Of a stretch of DNA of 64,000 bases, positions 34,501-42,491 are shown piece after piece; position 1 is the stretch's first letter, and the number at the start of each line of letters is the position of its first letter. Location: assembly GCA_963792385.1 (NCBI GenBank), contig CAWBVZ010000004.1, positions 558,001 to 622,000 of the forward strand. Reading direction: 5' to 3'. A program made the translations under genes and the position numbers. A model generated the notes under the pieces. That model searched no databases. It was not told the DNA's origin and saw nothing but the letters and a program-made list of their open reading frames with translations. Source of the DNA: DASSUW01 sp963792385. GTDB lineage: Bacteria; Actinomycetota; Thermoleophilia; Solirubrobacterales; Solirubrobacteraceae.

Positions 34501-35316
34501 ATGCCTGTTCGCCGCCAATCTCGCCCGATCGGCGGTGTGACGTCACATGTCTGGCCGTCTGGCGGGCGCCACCTCTGGCCATCGGGCGAAGCAAGCGACG
34601 TGCAGTCGCACGCACGGGGGCACCTGGTCTACGCAGCCAGCGGCGTCCTGGCAGTTCACACCGAGCGCGGCACGTCGATCGTGCCCGCCAACCGGGTCGC
34701 CTGGACCCCCGCCGGGTTCACGCACTACCACCGCGCCCACGGTGACACCGACATGCGGATCGTCTTTCTCGCGCCATCCCTCGCCCGGCTCATACCGGGC
34801 CATCCCGCCGTGTTCCTGGCCTCCGACCTCGCCCGCGAGGTCCTGCTCGCGCTGACCGGGCCCCGCAACTACGACGACGCCGCGCCCGACTACAACCGCA
34901 GCGCGCGCTCTCGTCTCGTTCGAGTCCTCGTCGATGAACTCCACGAAGCACACGAACAGCCACTGCACCTGCCGGAGCCACGCGACGACCGACTGCTAGC
35001 CATTGCCCGGATGCTGTACGAGACGCCGGCAGACAACGCCACGCTGGCCGAACTCGGCAAGACGATCGGCGCCAGCACCCGCACCCTCAGCCGACTGTTC
35101 CGCAACGAACTCGGCATGACCTTCTACGAGTGGCGCACCCAGCTACGCATCTACCACGCGCTCGTGCTCCTCAGCGCAGGACACGACATCACCCGAACGG
35201 CCTACGCCTGCGGATGGGCCAACCCCAGCAGCTTCATCGCAGCGTTCACCAACATCATCGGAACCACCCCGGGCCGCTACCGAACCAGTCGCCAGACCAC
35301 TTCACCACCGACGTGA
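34501..35316 (+). CDS. AraC-family transcriptional regulator
   Basis: About 271 residues from ATG 34501; the same frame is open back to 34411 but that segment covers the shared promoter region. The N-terminal cupin-like sensor (about 1-150) shows ARGHLVYAASGVLAVHTERG and NRVAWTPAGFTHYHRAHG. The C-terminal double helix-turn-helix (about 175-265) has TLAELGKTIGASTRTLSRLFR, LGMTFYEWRTQLR and GWANPSSFIAAFTNIIGTTP. It diverges from the hydrolase, which it probably activates. Third-position GC is lower than in neighbours. Confidence 0.9.
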   Translation: MPVRRQSRPIGGVTSHVWPSGGRHLWPSGEASDVQSHARGHLVYAASGVLAVHTERGTSIVPANRVAWTPAGFTHYHRAHGDTDMRIVFLAPSLARLIPGHPAVFLASDLAREVLLALTGPRNYDDAAPDYNRSARSRLVRVLVDELHEAHEQPLHLPEPRDDRLLAIARMLYETPADNATLAELGKTIGASTRTLSRLFRNELGMTFYEWRTQLRIYHALVLLSAGHDITRTAYACGWANPSSFIAAFTNIIGTTPGRYRTSRQTTSPPT

Positions 35317-35341
35317 CACTGATCGGCATCCAGAAACACGA

Positions 35342-35363
35342 AAGGCCTGCGATTGCAGGCCTT
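35342..35363 (-). terminator. Intrinsic terminator after tRNA-Lys
   Basis: AAGGCCTGC-AATC-GCAGGCCTT reads on the minus strand as a perfect 9-bp stem with a 4-base loop, followed by T-containing sequence (TCGTGTTT). It ends the tRNA-Lys transcript and may also serve the convergent AraC gene. Confidence 0.75.
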
Positions 35364-35369
35364 CGTCAG

Positions 35370-35442
35370 TGCCCCCGCCAGGAATCGAACCTGGAACCTT
35401 CGGATTAAGAGTCCGCTGCTCTGCCAGTTGAGCTACAGGGGC
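35370..35442 (-). tRNA. tRNA-Lys (anticodon CTT)
   Basis: Reading the minus strand, a 73-base cloverleaf starts GCCCCTGTAGCTCAACTGG. The acceptor stem GCCCCTG pairs with CGGGGGC (one G-T pair), the anticodon loop is CTCTTAA with CTT, the T-arm has GGTTCGAATCC, and the discriminator is A. CCA is not encoded. TAGAGT upstream (35458-35463) may be the -10 box. Confidence 0.97.
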
Positions 35443-35461
35443 GCCGGAGCGGCGCATCACT

Positions 35462-36217
35462 CTAGCGACCGCCGGAGTCCTGCTTCTTCTTCGACTTCTT
35501 CTTCCCGGCGGGCGTCGGCGTGGCGGTTGGCGAGGCGGTCGCGTCCTGGAGCTGCTGTTGGAGGCTCTGTTGCTTCGCGGAGTCGAGATCGGCCTTCAGC
35601 GTCTCGCGGTCGGCCTCGTCGGCGAGCGAGAGTGCCTGCTTGCTCGCGAGGTCGCCCTTGCGGGTCTGGCCGGCCTGGTAGGACAGGATCGCGAGCGTGG
35701 CGAAGGTCGCGGCTTTCGGGCGTTCCTCGGTGATGATCTCCTGGGCCGTCACCGCCTTGGCGGGTTCGTTGAGCCCGAACTCGCTGTAGGCCTGGACCAT
35801 CATGCCCGCGACGCTGTCGTCGGGCGGCTTCGGATCGAGCGCGAGGTGCTTCTCCCACGCCGCCGTCGATAGCCGCAGTTGCTCCTTGCCGAGCGTGGTG
35901 AACGTGCGCTGGGTCGGGTCGAAGAACTCGCCGGGCGCGCTCGCGAGCTGGTAGCGGGCGCGGGCCGCGGTCGCCCATGCGGCCGCGTCCTTCGGGTTCG
36001 TGCGTGCCGTTGCCTCGGCCTCCCGCGCGCGCTTGCGGTAGGCGTCGACGTTGCTGTCGCTGGAAGGGCTGCTCCCGGTGATCGCGTCGACGAGGCCGCC
36101 GGAGACGCTGCCGCCGATCCCGAACAGGATCAGACCGCCGCCCATCAGGACGGCCAGGAACAGGTAGACGACCTTGACGGTCGTCCGTCGGCCGGAGCCT
36201 CTGAGATCGAACAGCAT
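35462..36217 (-). CDS. Membrane-anchored TPR-like protein, unknown
   Basis: A 251-residue protein: one transmembrane helix near residues 14-34 (VVYLFLAVLMGGGLILFGIG), then a helical repeat region (AREAEATARTNPKDAAAWAT; AWEKHLALDPKPPDD; AYSEFGLNEPAKAV) with TPR-like periodicity, and a charged Lys/Ser/Thr/Pro-rich C-terminus. It lies 7 bases after tatC on the same strand. Its role may be scaffold or envelope assembly; no specific family is recognised. Confidence 0.6.
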   Translation of the reverse strand: MLFDLRGSGRRTTVKVVYLFLAVLMGGGLILFGIGGSVSGGLVDAITGSSPSSDSNVDAYRKRAREAEATARTNPKDAAAWATAARARYQLASAPGEFFDPTQRTFTTLGKEQLRLSTAAWEKHLALDPKPPDDSVAGMMVQAYSEFGLNEPAKAVTAQEIITEERPKAATFATLAILSYQAGQTRKGDLASKQALSLADEADRETLKADLDSAKQQSLQQQLQDATASPTATPTPAGKKKSKKKQDSGGR

Positions 36218-36224
36218 CGGTTAC

Positions 36225-37241
36225 TCAGTCTTCGAGATGGTGGTCGTGCGGGAGATCGTCGTCGTCGTCGGAGGCCGCTAGCTCCGCCTCTTCACGGGCG
36301 CGGGCCCGCGCGGCGCGACGGTCGAACAGTGCAGCCAAAAGGATAGAACCCTCGAAGAGGACGATCAGCGGCGCCATCAGGATCAGCATCGTCACCGGGT
36401 CCTGGCCCGGGAGCAGCATCGCGAGGACCGCGATGACGAGGATCGCGTAGCGGCGGTTCTTGCGCAGCTGCCGCGGCGTCACGATCCCCACGCGCGTGAT
36501 CGCCAGGATCCCGATCGGGATCTGGAACGCGATCCCCATCGCGATCAGGACCATGATCGAGAACCGGTAGTAGTCCCGCGCCTGCAGCAGGATGTCGTAG
36601 TTGTCGTCGTTGAAGTTCTGCAGGAAGTCGATCGCGTTCGGTAAGACCAGGTAGTACGCGAAGACCACGCCGGCGGCGAACAGGAACGGCACCATCGCCA
36701 TCAGCGGCAGCGCGACCGCCCGTTCGTTCGGCGAGAACGCCGGTAACACGAACGCGTACGCCTGATAGAGCAGGAACGGCAGCGACAACAGCAGGGCCGC
36801 GTAGCCGACGACCTTGAACGTGACTGTGAACGGCTCGCCGACGCCGAGCGTGACCGGGCGCCGGCCGGTCGCGTTGGGGGCGGCGGCGGCAGTCTGGTTC
36901 GCCACGCGGCTCAGCTCGGCCCACTGGGCCTGCAGCGCCGGGCTGAGGTCTTCCGAGCGCGCCATCGCGCGGCTGAGCGCGACGAACTGCAGGTAGTAGC
37001 GCTTCTGCGCCTGCTGGAACGTGGCCGACTTCTCTAGCGGATCGTTACTGCCCTTGTGGAAAGCCGACTTCTCGAGCGGGCGATCCATGATCTCGAGGAT
37101 CGCGTCGTTCTGCCAGAAGCAGAACGCGAAGGCCCCGGCGAAGATGACCAGGCACAGGATGATCCGCGTCCGCAGCTCGTCGAGGTGCTCGACAAGGCTG
37201 AGGCGATCCTCGTGCGCGATTGGCCGCAGTGCGGTGGCCAT
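36225..37241 (-). CDS. tatC: Sec-independent translocase subunit TatC
   Basis: A 338-residue six-helix receptor for twin-arginine signal peptides. The conserved N-terminal HLDELRTRIILCLV and later FSPNERAVALPLM, FYFLP-like ANAIDF region and FQIPIGILAITRVGIVT are present. It is about 80-90 residues longer than typical TatC because the first outer loop is expanded (about residues 50-145) and contains a near-repeat PLEKSAFHKG / PLEKSATFQQ. The C-terminus is acidic and His-rich. tatA lies 24 bases upstream. Confidence 0.93.
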   Translation of the reverse strand: MATALRPIAHEDRLSLVEHLDELRTRIILCLVIFAGAFAFCFWQNDAILEIMDRPLEKSAFHKGSNDPLEKSATFQQAQKRYYLQFVALSRAMARSEDLSPALQAQWAELSRVANQTAAAAPNATGRRPVTLGVGEPFTVTFKVVGYAALLLSLPFLLYQAYAFVLPAFSPNERAVALPLMAMVPFLFAAGVVFAYYLVLPNAIDFLQNFNDDNYDILLQARDYYRFSIMVLIAMGIAFQIPIGILAITRVGIVTPRQLRKNRRYAILVIAVLAMLLPGQDPVTMLILMAPLIVLFEGSILLAALFDRRAARARAREEAELAASDDDDDLPHDHHLED

Positions 37242-37265
37242 GACCTCGTGCGGCTCGCGCGGGCG

Positions 37266-37550
37266 CTAGCTGTGGGTGCGCTCGGACACGACCTCGCCGT
37301 CGACCGGAGTGGCCGGGGTGTCGTCGTCCGGGCGGCCCAGCGCTGCATTGGCCTGGCTGCGGGTGTCGGGCTTCTCGTCCTCGTCGTCGTCGAGATCCTT
37401 GTCGGAGCCCTTGCCCGCGATCGAGTCGCGGAACTCCTTCATGCCGGAGCCCAGCGAGCGGCCGAGACCCGGCAGTCGCTTGGGACCGAAGATCACGAGG
37501 ACGATCACCAGGACGATGATCAACTCTGTGGGACCGATGCTGTTGAACAA
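37266..37550 (-). CDS. tatA: Sec-independent translocase subunit TatA
   Basis: A 94-residue single-helix protein forming the Tat pore: FNSIGPTELIIVLVIVLVIF, then the hinge FGPKRLPGLGRSLG, amphipathic helix (GMKEFRDSIAG) and an acidic tail. TTG 37550 is chosen because AAAAGGA lies 8 bases upstream and the helix then starts at the proper distance; longer in-frame starts would add about 27 unlikely residues. Together with tatC it exports folded proteins such as the Rieske protein. Confidence 0.9.
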   Translation of the reverse strand: MFNSIGPTELIIVLVIVLVIFGPKRLPGLGRSLGSGMKEFRDSIAGKGSDKDLDDDEDEKPDTRSQANAALGRPDDDTPATPVDGEVVSERTHS

Positions 37551-37673
37551 GAGGCTGATCCTTTTCGAGGCGCTCTGCGAAGGGTAGCGAGAGGGAGCTT
37601 GACCCATTTGAGTCAAGTTCGCGAACGCCATGCCGATCTTAGGGCCACAACCGCACGACCCACCGAACTTACG

Positions 37674-38108
37674 ATGAGCAACCCCACTCCCAACAACGGT
37701 CAATACGTCCGCCGCGTGGTCCTTCCTTCGGGCCGCGCGATCGAGGTCGTCTACTTCGAGACGCTTGCCGACGAAGTCGCCGCTGCGGTCCCCGTCAAGG
37801 GCCCGCTGCAGGACCTGCACGTGTGCCCCGAGTGCGACCGCGATCTCGTGTATCCGGTCGAGTGGGAGGAGACCTCGCCGACGCATTGGGAGGTGCTCCT
37901 GCGCTGCCCCAACTGCGAGTGGAGCGACATCGACACGTTCGACCAGCCGACCGTCGACCGTTTCGACGAGAAGCTGGACATCGGGACCGAGATCCTCATC
38001 CGCGATCTCAAGCGCCTCCAGCAGGCCAACATGGAGGATGAGTGCGACCGGTTCGTCCGCGCGATCAACGCGGACGCGATCCTCCCCGAAGACTTTCTGC
38101 GCCCGTAG
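37674..38108 (+). CDS. Zinc-ribbon protein of unknown function
   Basis: A 144-residue cytoplasmic protein with a four-cysteine zinc ribbon: CPEC (about residue 43) and CPNC (about 80), separated by HWEVLLRC. The C-terminal half is helical (DEKLDIGTEILIRDLKRLQQ, ECDRFVRAINADAILPEDFL). It diverges from tatA over a 123-base gap and its stop meets that of the polyprenyl synthase gene. Small proteins of this type recur in actinobacteria without known role. Confidence 0.65.
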   Translation: MSNPTPNNGQYVRRVVLPSGRAIEVVYFETLADEVAAAVPVKGPLQDLHVCPECDRDLVYPVEWEETSPTHWEVLLRCPNCEWSDIDTFDQPTVDRFDEKLDIGTEILIRDLKRLQQANMEDECDRFVRAINADAILPEDFLRP

Positions 38109-39080
38109 CTAGCTGTACCGGTCGACGACCCCGTCGGCCACCAGCTCCAGCGCTCCCTGCTGCGCCTCGGGCAGAACCGGCAGGTCGGCCTTCGCGTCGG
38201 CCACGATGCCGAGAGCCGTGGCGCGCGCATCCTCCAGCACTCCGGTGGCGGCGATCGCGTCGCACACCGCCTCCGCCTGTGCGGGCGTGCGCACCGCGCG
38301 CAGGTCGAGCGAGTGCAGCGCCGGATCGCGCTCGCGCGCCAGGATCAGCGGGAGCGTGACCGTGCCGTCGAGCAGGTCGGTGCCGCGGTGCTTGCCCGTG
38401 CGCTCGGCCGGCCCTGACACGTCGAGCACGTCGTCGAGCATCTGGAAAGCCAGCCCGATGCGGCGCCCGAAGCGGCCCAGCACGTCGACCGGCGCGGTGC
38501 CCTCCATCGCTCCCAGCTCGCATGCGGCCTGGAACAGGCGCGCGGTCTTGAGATCGCAGCGCTGGTCGTAGCGCTCGCGCGACACGCCGACGTTCCACGC
38601 GTCCTCGCGCTGCAGCAGCTCCCCTTCGGCGAGCGCCGACGAGGCGTCCGAGAGCACGCGCACGGACTCCGGAACGCCGTTGTGCGCCAGCTCGGCGAAC
38701 GCGCGGGAGAACAGCAGGTCGCCGGTGGCGGTCGCGATCGCGCGGCCGGCGGTGGCCACGACCGTCGGCCGGCCCCGGCGCAGCTCGGCGGCGTCGAGCA
38801 CGTCGTCGTGCACGAGCGTGGCGGAGTGGATCAGCTCGACCGCGACCATCGCGCGCAGCACCCGCTCCGGGTGCTCCGGCGACGGGCCGGCGGCCAGCAG
38901 CACGAGCAGCGGCCGCAGGCGCTTGCCGCCGGCCGCGATCGTGGCGCTCGCGTGCTCGGCGAGCACTGTCCCGTGCGAGCGCGCGAGCTCCATCAGCCGC
39001 TGCTCGAGCTGGTCCATCAGCCCCGGCACGTGCGCGCCGCCGGCCGCGATCACCGCCGCTACCGCTTCAGCGCTCGCCAT
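38109..39080 (-). CDS. Polyprenyl diphosphate synthase
   Basis: A 323-residue trans-prenyltransferase. The first aspartate-rich motif is HDDVLDAAELRRG, the second FQMLDDVLDVSG; AGGKRLRPLL and DLKTARLF are also conserved. Such enzymes extend farnesyl or geranylgeranyl diphosphate to the side chain of menaquinone. The start ATG 39080 overlaps the menG stop (ATGA), which supports a quinone role (HepS/IspB-like). It is the last gene of the long haem-bc-quinone train. Confidence 0.88.
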   Translation of the reverse strand: MASAEAVAAVIAAGGAHVPGLMDQLEQRLMELARSHGTVLAEHASATIAAGGKRLRPLLVLLAAGPSPEHPERVLRAMVAVELIHSATLVHDDVLDAAELRRGRPTVVATAGRAIATATGDLLFSRAFAELAHNGVPESVRVLSDASSALAEGELLQREDAWNVGVSRERYDQRCDLKTARLFQAACELGAMEGTAPVDVLGRFGRRIGLAFQMLDDVLDVSGPAERTGKHRGTDLLDGTVTLPLILARERDPALHSLDLRAVRTPAQAEAVCDAIAATGVLEDARATALGIVADAKADLPVLPEAQQGALELVADGVVDRYS

Positions 39081-39811
39081 CACGCGACCGTCCCGGAGTG
39101 CAGCGCGATGATCCCGCCCGCGGTGAGGATCCAGCGCACGTCGCGCAGCCCGGCGTCGTGCATCAGCGCCCCGAGCGGCTGCGGCCCCGGGAATCGCTTC
39201 ACGGAGCTCGGCAGGTACGTGTAGGCCTGGTTCTCGCCGGTGAGTCGGCCGAGCAGCGGCACGATGCGATCGAACCACAACGAGAAGAAGGTCGACAAGG
39301 GCGGCTTGGTCGGCGTCGTGATCTCGAGCACCACGACACGGCCGCCCGGGCGCACGACGCGGACCATCTCACGCAGGCCGCGATCGAGGTCGGAGAAGTT
39401 GCGCGCGCCAAAGCCGACCGTGGCGGCGTCGAACGCGTCGTCGGGGTACGCCAGCGCGAGCGCGTTCGCCTGCTCCCACTGCACCGCGGCGCTCTTGGCG
39501 CGCGCCCGCTCGAGCATCCCCTCGGAGAAGTCGGAACCGACCACGTCGCCCCCGCGGCGCGCGAGCGCAATCGCCAGGTCCCCGGTGCCCGTCGCGACGT
39601 CGAGCGAGCGCGTGCCCGGGCCGACCCGCGCGAGGTCAACCGCGCGCTCACGCCAGCGATGGTGGAGCCCGGCCGTCATGACCGAGTTCATCACGTCGTA
39701 GACCCCCGCGATGCGATCAAACATCGCGCGGACCTGGCCCTCCTCGAGCGTTCCGGTGGTCAGAGGGCTAGGGGTCGCCGTCGAGCTGGGAGAGGAAGGC
39801 AACCAGCGCAT
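39080..39811 (-). CDS. menG: Demethylmenaquinone methyltransferase
   Basis: A UbiE/MenG SAM-dependent methyltransferase that finishes menaquinone by C-methylation. Motifs: VRAMFDRIAGVYDVMN, LDVATGTGDLAIALARRGG (motif I), FSEGMLERARAK, PDDAFDAATVGFGARNFSD and RVLEI-like VVVLEITTPTKPPL. The frame from ATG 39811 (243 residues) overlaps the qcrC 3' end by 44 bases; the true start may be an alternative codon slightly further in, since the first ~20 residues are low-complexity. Coupled to the polyprenyl synthase gene. Confidence 0.92.
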   Translation of the reverse strand: MRWLPSSPSSTATPSPLTTGTLEEGQVRAMFDRIAGVYDVMNSVMTAGLHHRWRERAVDLARVGPGTRSLDVATGTGDLAIALARRGGDVVGSDFSEGMLERARAKSAAVQWEQANALALAYPDDAFDAATVGFGARNFSDLDRGLREMVRVVRPGGRVVVLEITTPTKPPLSTFFSLWFDRIVPLLGRLTGENQAYTYLPSSVKRFPGPQPLGALMHDAGLRDVRWILTAGGIIALHSGTVA

Positions 39812-40478
39812 CCTTCTTCTCCTTGGGCAGGCCGGCGAAGGAGGGCATCGGCGCGGTCGGGTTGTCGAGCGTGCGCTCGATCGCCGCCGGCGCGAGCTTG
39901 GTCGCGATCGCCGTCAGGTTCGGACCGGGGCCGCCGTTGCCGTTCTCGCCGATCTTGTGGCACGCGAGGCAGCCGGACTGCGCCGCCACGAGCTTGCCGG
40001 CCTCGTACTTCGGCCCGACCTTGTACTCGATCTCGTTCGGAGAGCCCGCGTTCGCGCCGAGGAAGGTGAGGTAGGCCATCGCGCCGATCACGAAGATGCC
40101 GGTGAAGGTCGCGACCGGCCGGCGCTCGGGCCGCCGCTCGGGCGAGCGGTCGATGAACGGCAGCAGGATGATCAGGATCATGCAGATCGTCGGGATGCCG
40201 ATCGTCGCGAGCGGCGTCAGCTCCGGCGGCTTGATCACGCGCAGCAGCTCGAACAGGAAGAAGAAGTACCACTCCGGCCGCGGCACGTAGGTGGTGGTCG
40301 TCGGATCGGCCTTCGGCCCGAGCTCGGCGCCGAACAGGAGCGAGAGGAAGACGATCGTGAGCACCACGATCGCGGCCATGATGCTGTCCTTCGCGACCGC
40401 GTATGGGAAGAACGGCTTGCCCTTCGCCTTCAGCTGCGCGTACTCGCGGAGGTACTCCTCCTTCTCGGCCTGGTTCAT
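39768..40478 (-). CDS. qcrC: Menaquinol-cytochrome c reductase subunit IV-cytochrome c fusion
   Basis: A 236-residue fusion. Residues about 1-130 are the C-terminal part of cytochrome b (subunit IV type: YVPRPEWYFFFLFELLRVIKPP, then membrane helices); residues about 160-236 are a monohaem cytochrome c with the CLACH haem site and a distal Met in the region AMPSFAGLP. The same split and fusion are known from the Bacillus QcrABC complex. It couples quinol oxidation to proton release and passes electrons outward. One base separates it from qcrB. Confidence 0.9.
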   Translation of the reverse strand: MNQAEKEEYLREYAQLKAKGKPFFPYAVAKDSIMAAIVVLTIVFLSLLFGAELGPKADPTTTTYVPRPEWYFFFLFELLRVIKPPELTPLATIGIPTICMILIILLPFIDRSPERRPERRPVATFTGIFVIGAMAYLTFLGANAGSPNEIEYKVGPKYEAGKLVAAQSGCLACHKIGENGNGGPGPNLTAIATKLAPAAIERTLDNPTAPMPSFAGLPKEKKDALVAFLSQLDGDP

Positions 40479-40479
40479 C

Positions 40480-41274
40480 TCACACCCGGTCCTCGACGAG
40501 CTCGTCGTCGGAGGGCTCGGCCTTCATCCACGGCGGCGCCGTGGTGCCGAGCTTCGTCACGAGGTAGATGTGCGCCCCGATCAGCGCCGCGATCGCGCCT
40601 GGCACGAGCAGCATGTGGATCGAGTAGAAGCGCGACAGCGTCGTCGCGCCGAACTCCGCGCCGCCGCGCAGGAAGTCGCCCAGGTAGGGCCCCACGATCG
40701 GTCCTGAAGCGGTGATGTTGGCGGCCACGATCGTCGCCCAGTACGAGCGCTGGTCGAACGGCAGCAGGTAGCCGGTCAGGGACATGATGAACGTGCACAG
40801 CAGCAGCACGAAGCCGATGATCCAGTTCATCTCGCGCGGGTACTTGTACGCGCCGAAGAAGAACACGCGCCCCATGTGCAGGAAGATGAGAATGACCATG
40901 ATGGTCGACCCCCACTTGTGCATCCCGCGCACGAACTCGCCGAGGAACACCTCGTTCGTGATCCGGCGAGTGGACTCGTAGGCGTCGGTGACGGACGGCG
41001 TGTAGTACATCGCCAGGAACACGCCGGTGACCGCCTGCGAGAGGAAGGCGAACATCGTCGCCGACCCGAACGTGTAGAACCAGTTCGTGCCCTTGGGCAC
41101 CTTGCGGAACATCACCCACCGCAGGGCGCCTGACAGCGACGTGCGCTCGTCGATCCAGTCGGCCGCATGGATCCCGGCCTCCTTGGCCTGATCGAGCGGC
41201 TTGACCTTCTCGGCCTCGCCGGGTCGCTTCGGGCGAGGCGACAGGAGCGGCGGGAGGGCTGGGAGCTTTGGCAT
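40480..41274 (-). CDS. qcrB: Cytochrome b6-type subunit of the bc complex
   Basis: A 264-residue membrane cytochrome b (N-terminal, b6-like half). The two b haems should be held by two pairs of histidines, in MHKWGSTIMVILIFLHMGR and in IHMLLVPGAIAALIGAHIYL. The cytosolic start is basic. At the site where b6f and Bacillus proteins carry the Cys for the extra haem ci (FYC), this protein has Thr68 (NWFYTFGS). It is flanked by qcrA and qcrC as in Bacillus-like complexes. Confidence 0.92.
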   Translation of the reverse strand: MPKLPALPPLLSPRPKRPGEAEKVKPLDQAKEAGIHAADWIDERTSLSGALRWVMFRKVPKGTNWFYTFGSATMFAFLSQAVTGVFLAMYYTPSVTDAYESTRRITNEVFLGEFVRGMHKWGSTIMVILIFLHMGRVFFFGAYKYPREMNWIIGFVLLLCTFIMSLTGYLLPFDQRSYWATIVAANITASGPIVGPYLGDFLRGGAEFGATTLSRFYSIHMLLVPGAIAALIGAHIYLVTKLGTTAPPWMKAEPSDDELVEDRV

Positions 41275-41277
41275 CGT

Positions 41278-41976
41278 CTAGTTCACCTTGGGCGCCAGCT
41301 TGGGCGTCGAGAAACGTGGTGGGTAGACGTACGGGCCGAGCCCGTCGAGGGTCTGCGCCGGATCGCGGTAGTCCTGGAAGATCTTGAACTCGGAGTTGAC
41401 CGAGTAGCGCGGGCCGACCTCCACCTGGTCGCCCTCGACGCGCGTGAAGAAGCGGTCGAGCGGGCGGACCGGCGGTCCGCCGTCGACCGCGCCCGTGAAG
41501 TCGTAGACGCCGCCGTGGCACGGGCAGATGAACCGCTCCGAAGCGGCAACGAAGCGCACCGGGCAGCCGAGGTGCATGCAGCGCGTGGAGAGCGCGATGA
41601 AGTGGCCACCGCCCGGGATGTCCGCCTGCCTCTCGCCGTCGATGTCCGGGTTGTGGGCGCGGATGTAGACGGTCGTCTTGCCGACCTCGCCGATGCCCTG
41701 AACGGTCGTGACGACCTTTGGGACGTACGTGTCGTCGGGGAAATCGGCGGGCGGGCCGACTGGCTCCCAGGTGACCGGCGGCCGCTCGAATATGGCATTC
41801 CCAACCGCGAAGCCCAGCGCCGGCAGCACGAAGGCGGCCACCGCGATCCCGCCGCCCGCGTGGACGGCGAGCGACATCGCCCGTCTGCGCGTGACGGTCT
41901 CCCCCTCGAAGGCACCCGGGATCAGGCGTTCTTCGGTGTACTTCGGCTTCGGTGGTTTGCGGCGCGACTGGGGCAC
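41278..41976 (-). CDS. qcrA: Rieske iron-sulfur protein
   Basis: About 232 residues from GTG 41976; ATG 42048 in the same frame is possible but would overlap the upstream gene and add proline-rich sequence. One transmembrane helix (HAGGGIAVAAFVLPALGFAVG) is preceded by an RRR motif suggesting Tat export (TVTRRRAMSLAVHAGG). The [2Fe-2S] ligands are in CMHLGCP and CPCHGG. It oxidises quinol at the outer site of the bc complex. tatA/tatC lie nearby. Confidence 0.92.
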   Translation of the reverse strand: MPQSRRKPPKPKYTEERLIPGAFEGETVTRRRAMSLAVHAGGGIAVAAFVLPALGFAVGNAIFERPPVTWEPVGPPADFPDDTYVPKVVTTVQGIGEVGKTTVYIRAHNPDIDGERQADIPGGGHFIALSTRCMHLGCPVRFVAASERFICPCHGGVYDFTGAVDGGPPVRPLDRFFTRVEGDQVEVGPRYSVNSEFKIFQDYRDPAQTLDGLGPYVYPPRFSTPKLAPKVN

Positions 41977-42029
41977 TTGCGGAGCGAAACCATATCGAGC
42001 CGGGAGCGGTAAACGGCCGGTGGGCGGGC

Positions 42030-42491
42030 CTACGAGTTGCCGCGCCACGCGGCCTTGGCGGCCTCGTGGTCCGCGGGCGGGCCATCGCCCACGACACGCA
42101 CCCCCGCCTCCCAGACGGCAGCCGCCCGCGCGGGGTCGCCCTCGGCGTGCGCCTGGGCGGCGAGTGAGATCACATCGGCCAGCTCGCCGACCGCCGCGAG
42201 GTCGCCGAGCTCGGCCAGCCGGGCCAGCCCGAGGGCGTACAGCCGGTCACCGGCCAGCAGCGAGAGGTCAGGGTCCTCGGGCCGCACGACGCGACCGGAC
42301 GCGTAGTGGAGGAGGTAGCCCTCGTGGATCGCCTCGACGAGCAGCGCGTAGTCCTCCTCGCGGCCGGCGGCGCGAGGGCCGGCGGCCGCGACCGCGCCGT
42401 ACGCGCCGTCGCCGGCGGCCGGCGACACGGTGTGCGCGAGCAGCCCGCCGCTCCCCTGGACCTCGGTGGCGAGTCGGTCGAGAACGGTCAT
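42030..42491 (-). CDS. Helical protein of unknown function in the hem-qcr operon
   Basis: A 153-residue soluble, Ala-rich, mostly helical protein. Its ATG overlaps the hemL stop (ATGA), and qcrA follows on the same strand. The segment LLVEAIHEGYLLHYASGRVV and LLAGDRLYALGLARLAELGD look structured and conserved; no cysteine or clear active site is seen. Position between haem synthesis and the bc complex hints at a role in haem handling or complex assembly, which is inference only. Confidence 0.6.
   Translation of the reverse strand: MTVLDRLATEVQGSGGLLAHTVSPAAGDGAYGAVAAAGPRAAGREEDYALLVEAIHEGYLLHYASGRVVRPEDPDLSLLAGDRLYALGLARLAELGDLAAVGELADVISLAAQAHAEGDPARAAAVWEAGVRVVGDGPPADHEAAKAAWRGNS

Noticed and set aside
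25622..35316. Genomic island or prophage
   Set aside because: Transporters and regulators only; no integrase, transposase, phage genes or attachment repeats were seen next to tRNA-Lys.
37551..37886. Longer TatA with an N-terminal extension
   Set aside because: Antisense to the zinc-ribbon gene and would bury the membrane helix; TTG 37550 has a good ribosome-binding site.
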